A stretch of 64,000 nt of DNA from Lichenostomus cassidix (GCA_008360975.2 CM039182.1:22726324-22790323), one strand, 5' to 3'. Numbered from the stretch's first letter, positions 1 through 12,408 are shown. Numbers and translations are program-made. Notes: a model not told the origin generated them from the sequence alone.

Positions 1-404
1 CTTAGCTGGGAAGCCATGCTCTATCCAAACATTCTCATCTCCAGCAAAGGATGTCCTTGCATTAATCACCTTCAAGCTTAACCATTTCAGCTTATTGTAC
101 TCAATGATAAAGCTTCATCCCTTGCTCTGAAAACAGACACTCATCAGAGGTCACTGGCCCTCATCAGTCCTTTTTGGCATCTCACTTACCATGGGGTACA
201 GTTAAAGTAGATTGTAATCGGATCCCATTTGAGGACCTTGGTGGCTCTGAAACAGTATGGGATCTCTTGGGATAACAGTGCCTTCCTGAAAAGATTAGGT
301 GATCGACATATCAATGTGGGAACGCATGGAAAGCCTGAATGCAGGACACATGTCTTACACCAGAGTCAGGCACAGACCCCTTGAAACACGAACTACTTCC
401 TGCA
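1..404. other. Unique sequence, nothing recognised
   Basis: I see no repeat, RNA gene or supportable coding exon here. A 75-codon plus frame at 299-526 overlaps the CR1 fragment that follows and is not credible as a gene. The sequence leads into the CR1 scrap without a clear boundary. Confidence 0.5.
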
Positions 405-540
405 GGTGTCTTTGCGTTCAGAAGTATCCAGTCTGTCCAGATCCCTCCATAGAGCCTTCCCATCCTCAAGCAGCACAACACTCAAGTCTAACTTGGTGTC
501 ATCTGCAAGGTGACTTTGGTCTATAGGTTTACGCTTCTTT
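405..540 (-). mobile_element. CR1 LINE fragment, reverse-transcriptase motif
   Basis: Read on the minus strand, an open frame spanning 393-590 contains the residues LADDTKL followed by LLEDGKALWRDLDRLD. This matches the CR1 ORF2 reverse-transcriptase block around its catalytic aspartates (usually FADDTKL, then a conserved RDLDRLD helix). The ADD codons fall at about 498-506. Only about 45 codons are recognisable. The rest of the polymerase, the endonuclease and the 3' tail are missing, so this is a dead relic. Family identity is established knowledge; the exact ends are my estimate. Confidence 0.72.
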
Positions 541-2053
541 CCGAGGAGAAAATGGGCAAGCAGTGGGAGACAAGATGTAGGTCTGTTCATCCAGGCCTCT
601 TTTCAACACAGACTCAACCTGTGTCCATGATATATACACTGGACCTGGCCTGGGTATAATAGCCCACCAGCAGGGGCTGCTTTCTGGGGTTTTAAAGGAT
701 AACATTGAATTAAAAAGGCAATGATACTAATTATCTTTATGTGCTTTCACTGATCCATGCTGCTTTAGATATACATTACTGCCAGACAAACTAGCTGCAA
801 TTTCCAATCTTAATTTCTCAGAACAGGATCAGAGCTTTGACAATACATACATACACCTCAACAAGAGTGAATGTTACTAAATATTTAATGATGAACAGGG
901 CCAAAATCAAGTGGGCTAAACAAGGACATCTGATCTCTGACTAGAGAAAGAAACAAGTTCATTCATAAAGAACATCATATTGAAAGTTAGCAAGAGGAAT
1001 TGCAGGAAAGACTGATGATACACATAACTGGGCACTGCACCTTACAAGGAAGGGAGACTACAGTCACAGCAGCAGACAACCCACATCAAGGTGACTCAGT
1101 CTTTATTACTCACATGAAAAGTACCAGGACACAGACCGGCTGTTATCCCATGATTTTCCATACTGATAAATACGAGCACAATATCTGGCAGTTTTGGTCA
1201 TGCCTTTGGTGCTTTCCCCAGCAGGTCCTCAGTGTGTCCAACAAGTGAACATGGGATGAGGACAAATCCCCATCGGCAGTTTGCATGCAGTAACTGGGAT
1301 ATAGAGGGCAGGAGAGTTCAGTGCTACAGGCATGAGCCATGCCCTTTCAACTGGCCAGAGAAAAGGCTGGGTGTACTTTATTTCCTAGTACAGATGTAGC
1401 CACCAATGTCTTTGGCATAGGAGCCAGTGAACTCTTTGGTTCACTGAAGGTCTTTGGTTACAAAGGGGAGAATCCTATATTTCTAAAATAAATTTAATTA
1501 TCTACCAGCTAAATGGCAAGCCATAGTGAACCTCAATTTGTTTGATGTTGTGGTTTCATTCAGTCAATTGCCTAAAACTTCAGCTCTTTTTCTCAAGCAC
1601 ATCCAGGCTTCTTTACTCTGGAAATCTCAGAGGATCAATCTCCCTGAGGAGATTTTCAGTACACCTTCACTCAGACTGGGCAGGCATGCCTTTCATGCTG
1701 TGTTTTGATATTTCCCCATCTTCTGGCTGAATGCAAGAAGTAGGAAAGCTGCTCAGAACTTAATTTAAAAGGTAAACTGAGCTCTTTTGAATTTCAAAAA
1801 GTCTCAGGATGGATCTTCTTTTATCAGAGACAGCTTATCCATCCCTAATTCAGAGAGAAACGTAGGGGTTCAGATCAAAACTTTTTGATCTGGCTTCAGA
1901 TGTTCTCAAAGTTCAGGGGTATTTGGATCTCAGGTTTTGGTGGGGGCCCACCCGTGATCTCCAGTGCCCACCGCTTACCTGTCTATTCTCTTACACGTAG
2001 TTTTCTTCTTTCTAGCTTCCCTCCCCCTCCATTGTTCTTCCAAGATTAAAGCT
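541..2053. other. Unique AT-rich sequence
   Basis: No repeat family or exon was recognised. Short open frames of 60-82 codons occur on both strands, none with a domain, a splice context or a family resemblance that I know. Confidence 0.5.
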
Positions 2054-2074
2054 TTATTATTATTATTATTATTA
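2054..2074. repeat. (TTA)7 microsatellite
   Basis: Seven uninterrupted TTA units are seen directly. The run is short and likely polymorphic, with no function inferred. Confidence 0.95.
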
Positions 2075-3131
2075 GCATAATTCCTGTAAGAGATAAGAAG
2101 CTCCCCACTGTATCTTTATTAATCCTAGTTAAGATAACATTTTTGAAAGCAGACAGGGAAAGAGATTTACAAAGAGCAAGAGAAGACAGTTGCAGATCAG
2201 CACAGCAGGGGCAGAATTTCCTACCCTGTCTGAACCTGTTTACAAAGAAGAGTGGGTTAAAAATTGCCCTGCATGTGAAGTCACACACTAATATACATGT
2301 ACCTTGGTGAGTCTGAGACTAAATTATGTCTCCCAGTATGGCCAATACTGTAATCTTGCTGTGGCTGCCATCATATTTTGTCTTGTGTGCAGACCCTTTT
2401 ATACACAAAACTATTTGTGGCTGTAATGTCCTGTTATTGAAGCATGAGTGTGGCTTGTGGATTCAAAAAGGAAAGAGGTTTTACCTCAGGAATGGGAAAC
2501 TGATGGATTCACACCAATAAGCCGGCATGTGCACCGGTGTTTGCTGGGATATTTTGGTTAGTACCAAAATATTGATTTCTAAATACATACAGAAAATGCA
2601 AACCATGTAGCGTTATCCCAACACTCTGAGGTTAGGAAAAAAATGGTTGTGATGGGCAAAAGGAACATACAATATACACAAAGCCAGCAATGCAATGTTG
2701 ATCTATTTACAGTCTTAACAGCCTTATTAAGGTATTTTTGTTAGTGCAGCTACAGTGATACTACACAGTTCAAATTGCATATCATAACTGAAGTAATGTA
2801 TACACAAATTTTATAGCGGTCTTCTCTGGTCTTACCATCAGCCTTCTGCTGACGCTTAATGTCCAAAAACTGATGGTGTCCATTTGTGCAAGGCACAGAG
2901 AGGGGTAATGTGAGTCTTAAGTATCCCAAGTCCTTTGCTAGGAGGAGTATGGTGTTGGTGCTGAAGGTTTCTTCCTCCTTCTCTGAGATTGGCTAGCAGC
3001 CATTTTTATGTTTGCTGACATGCTGTGCTCTTTTCTCTTTCATCATCAGTCTGCAGATCCACATTTTATGTCCAAGTACTCTCTATATATGGTGCATTTT
3101 ACATACATGGGATACATCTTGTTTCTCATGG
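2075..3131. other. Unique sequence with one small perfect hairpin
   Basis: No gene or repeat family was recognised. At 2549-2572 there is a perfect 10-bp inverted repeat (ATATTTTGGT / ACCAAAATAT) with a 4-base loop. It is AT-rich and could be chance. Confidence 0.5.
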
Positions 3132-4191
3132 TGTAGTGGTTTGACCCTGGCCAAACACCAGGCACCCATGACAGATGCTCACTCACTCTACCCTTTCACA
3201 GCTAGAGAGAGGAAAGAAAAAAATTAAACTAAGGTTCATGAGTTGAGATAAGGATTGGGAGAAAACACTCCACGCTCAACTTAGAGTTACAAAGTGAATT
3301 TGTTACTAACAGAATCAGAGGAGGATAACAAAAAGTAAAACGAGCCCTTAACACACTGTTCTTCCCCCCAGCTCCTCCCTCCTTCCCACTGACAGAGCAG
3401 GGAACAGAGCATGGGGGTTTTGGTCAACTCATCTCTGAGATCTTCTTCCACTGCTCGGGGAGAGGAGTCCTTCTGCTGCTATGCTGTGGGGTCTCTCCCA
3501 CGGGAGACAGCTCTCCAACTTCTCCAAATCTCACAAGCAGCAATCTGCCCAAAACTGCTGCAACATGGGTACACCCCACCCAAAACCACCCCCACCACCA
3601 CACACCCCCCACCCCACCCGGGTCCCTCATCCATGGGGTGCAGACCTCCAAGGCCAGGCTGCTCCAGCCTGGAAGCAAGGAAGGGCCCCCTCTCTCCACT
3701 GGGACTCCCTCTGGACCACACCTTCCTCCAGGCATCCACCCACTCCAGTGTGGGCACCTCCCCACGGCTGTGGGTGGATCTCTACACCCCCTGTGTGCAC
3801 CATGGGCTTCAGGGCTTCACCATGGTCTTCACCACGGCCTGCAGAGGAAATTTGGCTCCCGCAGCTGGAGCACCTCTTCCCCCTCCTTCTCCACTGACCT
3901 TCGTGTCTCCATGCTGTTTTCCTCACATGTGCTCACCTCCTTCTCTTCTCTGGCTAGGAAAAAATCTGTGTGCTCCTTTGTTTTAATGCTATCAAAACAT
4001 CATAAATATGCTATCACAGAGGTGTAACCAATCTCTAATTGGCCCAGCCTTGGCCAGCAGCATGTCCATCATCTTCAGAGCCATCAGGGATTAGCTCTGC
4101 TGGACATGGTGGAAGCTTCCAGCAGCTTCTCACAGGAGCCATCTTTGAGGCTCCCCCACTACCATAAACCAGGCCAAGTAAAACCAACACA
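3132..4191 (-). mobile_element. Solo LTR of an avian ERVL-type endogenous retrovirus
   Basis: The plus strand begins TGTAGTGGTTTGACCCTGGC and ends with ACCAACACA, so the element has TG...CA termini. Its body matches an avian LTR family I know: a GC-rich core with repeated 'ctccagcgtggg'-like phrases, and blocks such as 'cacgggagacag' and 'cttcaccacggcctgcag'. In the family the sense strand has a TATA-like TATTTAA and a late AATAAA. Their positions correspond to the minus strand near 4001-4012 (retained as CATATTTATG) and near 3298-3310 (decayed). Flanking 5-mers CATGG (3127-3131) and CTTGG (4192-4196) match at 4 of 5 bases, fitting a worn target-site duplication. No primer binding site, polypurine tract or internal genes adjoin it, so it is a solo LTR left by recombination. 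Open frames inside it, up to 191 codons, are GC-driven. Confidence 0.85.
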
Positions 4192-5029
4192 CTTGGTTAT
4201 CCCTGAGACTGGTTGACCAGACATCCAAAGCTTCTTTTGTTTTTTGAACTAGCACCAGTTTATAGCCCTCAGGTCCTCTGTATCTGTCTTTGCCTGTGCT
4301 AACAGGTGTTACAACTCGGAGTTGTTCCAAGCGATGGAAAAGCTAAAACCAAGCAGGTACCACCCCAGCCCCCAACAGGTAACTGCTGTTACAGGCTGAA
4401 TCAAATCGCCAGGTGGGCCAAGTCCAGACAAACCCAAAGAGGTCTGTACTGGTAGCCTAATGCAAAGCCAGACCTGTTGTAAGCAATGGAAAGACCAGAT
4501 TTACTGAGAAAAAGCCTTCAGAAAATTTTTCTCTCTGTCTGGGCTCTACTGCTTTTTCTGACTTCAACTTCCCATGAGAACCTGGTCTTCATCCTTCAGA
4601 AACTATTAAGAGTAAACAAAATATACTGTCACCTTAATACAGCGCAATTAGAGCACAGTGATAGAAATGAACCAATCGTTATTTGTTCAAAGGAAAATCT
4701 CTGGTTTGGAAAAACCAAAGAAGTTAAACCTGAGGAATCACATTTTTCTGGCAAAGATCCTAGAAGACTAGAACCTGCTCTAGAAAGCTTTTGACAATCA
4801 AGTGAAGGAAATATTTATTTTCTACCAGCTATGAATGCTGAGAAACATCAGCATGGTGGAATATCTTAAAGTGATTCATCCTATTGTGTATTTAATTTTT
4901 CCTAAAACTGGGAACATAATCATCTACTCAAAATGGGAGGATTACCTTTTAGATACATAAACAGATAAAAAATAATTTCATTATTAAAGTACTGAGAAAA
5001 TTAAATCATTCTCAGAGACTAGATGAACA
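4192..5029. other. Unique sequence, unsupported 102-codon frame
   Basis: There is no repeat match. A 102-codon plus frame at 4486-4794 has a hydrophobic N-terminal stretch (about residues 15-27), but no family resemblance, codon signature or transcript signals that I can point to. A frame of this length is expected by chance in 64 kb. Confidence 0.45.
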
Positions 5030-5330
5030 CCGATAAAGCCTACTTATTCCGGAGTGAGCTTGTGGGGCAAAATATCCTGTGATATTCACCACAAGCAAAG
5101 ATTATGGAGAGCATAACGTATTGAAATCTAAATTAATCCTGCTTATTGACTGATAATATGCCCTGATCCTGGGGGAATATGTCTAATTTATTACTTTTTA
5201 AATTGTTTGGATTCCTTTCGGATGAGCAACTCCCCAATTTATTTTCATTGGCTAACTGTGAGGGGAAAGGAGTCATTAAATATGAATAGGGATTATTTTG
5301 TTTTGAAAATGTATTGTAAAAAATTCACAT
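5030..5330. promoter_or_regulatory. Candidate conserved non-coding element
   Basis: This is a stretch of complex AT-rich sequence without low complexity or repeat similarity. It has several homeodomain-like TAAT/ATTA cores and rare CpG dinucleotides retained in an AT-rich setting (for example in CACCGATAAAG and TTTCGGATG). This texture is typical of deeply conserved vertebrate enhancers. The call is an impression only; conservation cannot be seen from one genome. Confidence 0.25.
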
Positions 5331-7257
5331 TCAGCCAGTGCTGTTTAGGTTGTATGCTTTTTCATACTGCAAGGAAGAAAGACAATTTGGAGCACAGACT
5401 CTAAAAATTAAAATGAAAATAAGATGCTTTGTATTGTTTCCTAGCAGACAGCTATTGTCGTCTGAGTTTTCCTCTGTTTCAGAAGCCTCTCTCCACAGAA
5501 CACATGCAATACAGACTGGAAGAGTGGTGCTGGTACAGGAAGAGGGAGAGGATCTGTACCTAACTGCTGACATATTCACAAAATAGAAAAATGGGGAATA
5601 ATAGAAAATATTTTACTGTAAAATCTTAAAGGGCAACTTAGCCAGGGGGTATTACTTGATATAACCCTTGAGGCTGACCTAGTTTTAGTAAGGGTTCTTG
5701 GCCCTGGCTGTAGATTGGCACCCTACCATATTTAACACTGTGTTCATAATGCAGTCTTCAGAAAGACACTTTGTTAGTTAAAAAAAAAAGAGAAAAAAAA
5801 AAAGAATAATAAAATAAATTACGAAAATGCAGGTCCTGACCTAGGCAGTCTCTCTGCACAGGTGTTGCTCCTGTCTGAACTCACCTCTTCTATTGCCTTT
5901 GTGCATTTCCCTTTCATGGAATCTGGAGGCCCCTACTCAGTCCATCTGTCATGAGGTATCATCTCCCTGCTTTATTGATGTGCTCATCGTATTTGTGTTG
6001 CACTGGATTCTGTCAGGTCTTTAAAGAGGTGAGCATGTAAAACATGCAAGCAGTGGATGCTGTGCATAAAAGGATAGTTGGCATTGTGGTTTGTACTTCA
6101 TTCTTATTTCTTCTCCAATATCAATAATTGTTAAAACTTTAGTCTCAGACCTATATGAGAGATTCAAGTGTCCAGCAGTCTAGTTTTCTACTGTCTAATT
6201 TTCTATTTACCTAATAGGATTATGCTCTTCTACCTTTATTACAAAGCATCATTGTTAGCTTAGCAGTGGGAAGGCATTAGACAACTGTTTTTTATCTTTC
6301 TTTGGTCTTCAATAAAACTTTCATGGAAATCCTATGAAATTTGGTCATCCTTTATATTATTTGCCTAGAGACTGCCTAGGAAAGAACAAAGGCTTCTCAC
6401 TGGATTTGCCTACTATTCCCTACTACTGCTTGTAAATACTACCTATTCAAGTCAGCATGAACCTAGGCATGACAAGGGAAAATCTTTGTCTGAATTTGGC
6501 CTGATGGATGATGTTTCTCACTCCAAAATAAAATTCATTGCCTTTCACAGAGTTTTTGCACAATGCACAATGTGTTCCTCGACAGGATCAATTTATGCAT
6601 GGAATGAACCAACACATTGTCTGCAGTAAAAGGGAGAAAACAGATATGCTTTGTCATACAGTCTCTTCCCCTCATACTCTGTTCTCAAGCGGAACAAGCT
6701 GTGGACTCCAGACTAACGTACATGTGACAGAGAAACCTTTAGGTAAGGTCTAAGACTGGGTTGGTTCCTTTTTCCTTTTTTTTTTTTCTTTTTTTTTGAG
6801 TCATTGGATTTTTTTGCCTGGGGAGCTGTGATCCCTTTCCAGATTATAACATTAGCTTGTGGGTCCCTGGCAGAACGGACAGTACCAGGGATTCACTGTT
6901 TCCCTGACAAATGGTGGCCAGCTCAGGGCATATCTCTGGGAGCCAGCAATGAAGGGGCAACTTGCATCATGAAGATACAGCAGCTCAATGTTGTCTTTCA
7001 CCCCAGGCCAGGGTTCACTTCTACATCTTTCTGAGATAGAAGACCAGAGGTTTGAAAGTGCTCAGATACACATCATCTAGCCCCTAAGTGTGCTGATGGG
7101 ACGGAAGGATGTTCTACTCATCTTTCCTCTGCATCTAGCTCTATGATGCCTGTTAGTTAAATAAGAAATACTCAAATTACATCACTTGCAAGTGAAATAT
7201 GAAGACAGGTGAATGCAGCAGCAAAGGACTTACTGGCAGATCCATGGTCTATATAAA
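5331..7257. other. Unique sequence with A-rich and T-rich runs
   Basis: No gene was recognised. Homopolymer-like tracts lie at 5780-5819 (A-rich, possibly a worn retrotransposon tail) and 6768-6797 (T-rich). A pair of 82-codon frames on opposite strands at 5331-5586 are mirror images of the same sequence and are not supported. Confidence 0.5.
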
Positions 7258-7420
7258 ACCACAGAATAGTCTGGGTTGGAAGGGACTTTTAAAGGTCACC
7301 TAGTCCAATCCCCCTGCAAGGAGCAGGGACGTCTTCAACTAGATCAGGTCGCTCAGAGCCCCATCCAGCCTGGCCTTGAATGTTTCCAGGGATGGGGCAT
7401 CTCCTGCCTCTCTGCACCTC
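7258..7420 (-). mobile_element. CR1 LINE 3' end, 5'-truncated
   Basis: The plus strand reads CACAGAATAGTCTGGGTTGG followed by 'aagggacttttaaaggtcac' and later 'ccatccagcctggccttgaa', then 'ccagggatggggcat'. This is the reverse complement of the well-known CR1 3' region, which is inserted here in minus orientation. Only the last 160 or so bases of the element remain, as is usual for CR1 because reverse transcription aborts early. The 8-base tail repeat is reduced to about one unit. Divergence looks moderate, so this is one of the younger CR1 copies here. Confidence 0.93.
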
Positions 7421-9094
7421 TCTTTGAATAGTCAAAGACGCAGACACTACAGAAGGAGTAGAAAAATAGATCAGGCATAAAGGGATTCTTCTCTAAATGT
7501 GCCCTTCTAGCTTCTGGCAATGTGAACTTCACGGAATTTCTGAGCCTGAGTTCATATCCATGTGTTTCTCATGATGAACATTCTCTCTGCACTGACTCCT
7601 TGCTTTCCTGAGCATAACAATGCCCTGGTACCCTGCAGTAACAAGTTCAATGGGTTAATTATATGTTTTGTACAATGATCAGGGCATGAAAATTTCTGGA
7701 ATCAAAGACCATGGTTACAACAGAGGTGTAAGAAAGATGCATTTTGCTTGACAACGTGTCATATTATGTATTAATGCAATTACATTTTATTCACATGGGC
7801 CTTTATTGCCTAATAGAAAAGATAACAGAATTTAATGTTATACAGACAATACAATTTGCAAATATCTCAAAAAGACTTGTGCTCTCCCATTTTATTTAGC
7901 AAAATTGCATAAAGGTAATTTTCTTCCTTCCAAAAAATGCAATTTCATTTGAAGCACAACAGTATGGGAGATCTTCATACCAAACAGTCAGCAAATGTTT
8001 TTGTTAAATTTTCTGCAAGACAAGAAAATACAAATCAGGTTTGTAACTGTTCATCAGTTAGATATTGAATCTGTAAAATCCAAACTAGCTATTTGAAATT
8101 CTGCCTTTCTATTTCCTACACTGAGTGCTTTTGTCTTTGACCTATTTAAAATTAAAATTTCCCATATAAGCTTTTAAATATAAAAGCTGCTGGTGACTAC
8201 ATCCAAACTTCACACAAAATCTAGCCACACTGTATTGGAGACTCACTGCTGTGATGTTTAGGCATCATAATGTGATTATAATAAAAGCTGTTGAGGTCTG
8301 GGGTCAAGGTTGCTCAATGTTCTTGTTTTGACAAATGATCTTTGCAGCATTTACATATCATAAGCTATGTTTAGAATTAAATGCTTCAATTAAATCAACA
8401 ACTTGGTTTTGCCCTCTGGGGTGATAAACAACCAAAATGAGATGTGTTTTTTCTCTGTCCACAGCAAGAGCATTGGAAAGAGAGAGGGAGCAATAAAGAC
8501 TGTTGAAAGGTCGTTCTGATAAAAGCCCTAGTTTCAGTTTTACTCTAAGTTTCATTCTGATTGGCATTTTTGTGGTCTGTCATACCAATTATTGGAAGGA
8601 TTGCCAACAGAGGTTGCACAAGAACTTTTCCCACACTCATTTCTACCATTCTGGTTCAGAGAACCTCATTCTTAATTTCCTAGCTCAGTTGTGTCACAGA
8701 GCTGTGTTTTTACAATCCTCACAGCAATTCCAAGATTTTCCCAGAGATTAAAGGAATCAGAAGCTTATTGTTTATTGGAGACCTACACTACAGAGTGCAG
8801 CAGAAAGGAGGATAACTCCAGCAGAAGAAATATATTCTGCTTCCTGAACAGACTCACTGGTCCACCTACTGTCCTCACTGATTATTATAGTGCAAAGATA
8901 CTTCTATTAAGCATAATGATATTAAATGGACCTGATGCGATTTAACACATTTATGAGAGTCTTTCATGTCTCACTGTAGGAGGTTGATATTTAAACCCTA
9001 GTCCTCACTGAACCTGAAAGCATTAATAATCCCCTTCTCTTTGGCCCATATGCAGGCTCATTACAGTTGCTCTTTATAGTTATCTATTTTCTCT
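7421..9094. other. Unique AT-rich sequence
   Basis: No gene, RNA or repeat family was recognised. The open frames of 69-84 codons around 8358-8945 have no family resemblance. Confidence 0.5.
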
Positions 9095-9219
9095 TAGGCC
9101 CTTATGCAGAAAAGAACCTCTATAGAGGAAAAAGCTTAAGCACTTGATTAACTTTAAATACATTGGAGTCAGTGCTCAAAGTTAAGCAGGTGCTTAATGC
9201 TTTCTTGAATCAGGGCCTC
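9095..9219. mobile_element. Ancient palindromic MITE-like element
   Basis: The left end TAGGCCCTTATGCAG and right end CTTGAATCAGGGCCTCA are inverted copies of each other. Inside, 9131-9157 (AAAGCTTAAGCACTTGATTA...) pairs with the reverse complement of 9177-9203, around a centre resembling CATTGAAGTCA. Whole-element dyad symmetry with 'ttaagcac' arms matches an old, non-autonomous DNA-transposon family found in birds and reptiles that I recall but cannot name securely. No transposase is present. The target-site duplication is not clear. Confidence 0.65.
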
Positions 9220-12200
9220 ACAGCCTAGGGTTTCTGCCTCTGTACTGGTTCAAAAAATAATGCTCTAGAATTTGGTTCTGCACTCAACTTCATTGATACA
9301 AATCAGGAGAACACCATTTAGATTAAAGAGTTTTGTTCATCTTTGCCTTTTATAGAGTCATCTAGAAAAATGGGTGTCAAACATTACTATTGGGTATGAA
9401 TGAATGAAGTAAACTTTGCATTCACTTTTGTCACAATTACAGAAGACACATGGTTGAACATCAGCAGGAACATCAGAAGGAAACTACAGCTCAGAGGTGG
9501 TGGTGGAACACCAGCATAAAATAAGAGAACAGGATCAGGCTGACGTGATTCATTACTTGACTCCGTGAATTGCCTCCAGACCATTGCAATGAGGTGGATA
9601 GAAGGGAGCTGAGCAGGGAAGAGGGATTTGTAGGCAGTGATGAGTGTCCTAAGCAAGACATGATGTGTCCTCCATTGATACCTCAACAGTCAGACCTCAC
9701 TGCTGTCAGTGTGCACATGAAAGAAGGCATGTGAAGACCATATTCTCTATCCTCTTCACCTCTAGTTACTGTTTTCCTCTCCCTCAGGAATGAGGAGGGT
9801 CTTTGTGCTTCAAGGGAGCAATACTTAAAACCCTGGATACATCCAGTTCCTTTCCACAGGTATGAAATTGATAATACCCCTGCAAAACTCATTTCAACAG
9901 CTTCTTAAATCTGCTTTCATAAGGGAAAAGAAGTATCCTTATATATCCTAACTTGTTTGGATTTTCCCAGTTTCTAAAAAAATGAAAATATCAAGTGGCT
10001 ATGCTTCTTTGCTCGTGGAATCACGTCAGCCTGGTCTCCATGACACTCTGGGACACAAGGGCAGTTGCAAATCATCCATTTCCTCAGACACTAAACTGAA
10101 TCTGAATTCCAGTAACAGTCAATCCATTAATGCTCTATGGCCACTGGTAACCTGTGGACTTGTCTGATGGTATAGATCAAACCTATATCCATGAAATGGT
10201 ATCTGACCTTGCTGGGCAAGTCCTAGACCTTAATCATGTACCTATTGCCAGAGATGTTTGCTTGGTCTATAATTATAGATATGCACTCCAGAGTTTCAGC
10301 TGCCCCTCTACCTTCAGCCTTCATTGCTGACATTAAATGTATGATGTGAAAAGGATTTCAGGCACATTTCATGCACTTAAAGGGTAACTACATAGTAGCA
10401 AGGGCAAATTCACAATTTCATTTTTTCATCTTCAGAAGTGTCTCTGGGTTTTGGTTTGGGACATACCTGAAGAATATTCCTCAACAGGACATTAGCCTGG
10501 ATGGACTGAAGCCATAGGGCCAGCTCTTTAACCACCATTCAAACAACTTTATTTCACAGCATCAGCCAAGCATCCCAATTAGAAGCTGGCATCACTTGTC
10601 ACTGACAAAATGGGATTTAAGAGTATCCATTTGCAGGCTAAATAAAAGGACAATGAGAGCAGATGGGACTGAGGCTTTGGGGATTATCCTAAGGCTCGGA
10701 TTATTCTCGAGACCAGCCAGGTACAGCATAGATACTACCTACAGAGTCTCAGGTTCAGGATAGATGTAGCTCCTGGGAGCAGGGGATATGGCATACAAAA
10801 TCCAGAGCTACCATTATCGCTGCCTATGCACAGCACATGCATCTCTCACAGCTAGAAATAGTTAACAGACATAGAATGAGCACATGCAGAGCTGGTAGAT
10901 ATGCCCAATTGAATGAATCAGTTTATATATTTAATCCTTCTTAAACAGGTTTATCCTCCAAAGAGTTTCTCATTTCTTCTTCTTTTCCATGATTTAGCAG
11001 CCAGCAATCTTACAGCCCTACTGTGCTTAGAAGGGGGCTCCAATTTTTTTATTTCTAACAAGGTTTCCAGCAGATTTTGAATGTCATACAAGTATTCTAT
11101 TTGCACATTAACTTCTTTCAGACTGAACACATCCAGAGCTAAATTATTATTCTTGAGATCCATAAAGGTAAAAGAGCCATCACTCCCTGTTCTGTGGAGG
11201 CAGCATCAGCCCTGGGCAAGGTTTAACAGCCACTTTTCTTCTGAACATCTACATTTGAGAAACATTTAAATATTTAATTCTCTTTTTTCCTCACAAGGAG
11301 ACTTACCAACCACTGTCATTGGGTGGGAGACCTAGAGCCACATGTACAAGAATGATCCAAAAGTTCAAGTGTGCATGTTTTAGGCAGCTAAAGTGAAAGC
11401 AGTTGAGCTTGTGCTCTCAAGTCTATAGATTTGAAAACCTAGGACTCTATAAGAACAAAGCTGAACTGAGAATGGCTGTGAAATTCAAACATTCAACCAG
11501 GTAACAAGATTAGTTATTGAGCATTTTGAGACAAAGAACTGAAAAGGAACAGTACTGCAACTGTCAGAAAAATTAGGTCTAGGTTCATTAATAATTCACA
11601 ATAACTCATGGAGGACAGGGCCTGTTGCAGTCCTGATAAATAAATTGAATACTTATCCTTTGACCATGCTTCATGTGAAACCAGCTCTGATGTGAAATTC
11701 TTTATCTGGTAACATTTTATATGCGAGCTGATTCAGTTTTCTGCTGCATGCTACTGAAGAAGAAGTAAACTGCAACAAAGATGATTTCAATCTGCAGCTG
11801 GAAGTAAGGGTATCGTCTGTCCCACTGCATGATGAGCTCATCATTCTGAGGGAAATGAACACCATACAGCACTGTCTTGCAAAAGTTTTGGATGGCACTT
11901 TCATCCAAAAACAACAAACAAAAATTTGGCGTGATTTCTGTCATACATAACATCATCATCAATCATTTAGCTCAAACATCAACATATCCATTAGATAATT
12001 GCATATCCAATGACATACATTCATGAAAAGATACAGGCCATATGCTGATTGGAAATTATTACATACTAAAATCTGATACTTATTTATACTGACCTTTGCC
12101 ATTTTCTTGCAAAAACCACAGTTATCCTTCCAACACAGATATATGTTTGGTGTGATATTTGTCCATGAGAATTTAGTATATTTCATGAAATAATCTTGTA

Positions 12201-12271
12201 ATAATATTAAACATGTTTGATATACTTGGCAATATGTGGGATGATATAAATCAACCATGTCAATCATCAGC
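9220..12271. other. Unique sequence, nothing firm
   Basis: No gene or repeat was recognised in these 3 kb. Minus-strand frames of 77, 81 and 116 codons at 11671-12309 overlap each other in different frames, lack a recognisable domain and are treated as chance. Confidence 0.5.
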
Positions 12272-12346
12272 ACAAGTTCTGAGGCACCACAGGGATCACC
12301 CTGGTTCAACTGACATCCTTAGCCATCTGATGAGACACACCAAATC
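12272..12346 (+). mobile_element. Possible very old CR1 reverse-transcriptase scrap
   Basis: The plus strand encodes APQGSP (12282-12299), which resembles the PQGS motif of LINE reverse transcriptases. It is followed by TTCAAC and 'atccttagccatctgatga', which resemble the CR1 phrase for FN-IFI-DLD. The match is short and interrupted by deletions, so it could be coincidence. Confidence 0.35.
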
Positions 12347-12408
12347 TTATAATACAAGCAACCCCACAGTGATCCTTACTGCAAGCCTCCATTGAAGTAT
12401 TTTTGGCC

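Noticed and set aside
3411..4027. Open frames of 191, 138, 129 and 113 codons on both strands
   Set aside because: They lie wholly inside the GC-rich solo LTR, in several frames at once, so they reflect few stops in GC-rich DNA and not a gene.
4192..4480. Possible retroviral internal sequence next to the first LTR
   Set aside because: No polypurine tract, primer binding site or retroviral coding motif adjoins either side, and the flanks carry a near-match target duplication, so the LTR is solo.
4486..4794. 102-codon plus frame with hydrophobic start
   Set aside because: Length is within chance expectation, there is no family likeness, and no promoter or splice evidence.
11671..12309. Cluster of minus-strand frames (77, 81, 116 codons) that might form one broken gene
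   Set aside because: They overlap in different frames with no family likeness. The only similarity seen here is a weak CR1-like match on the opposite strand.
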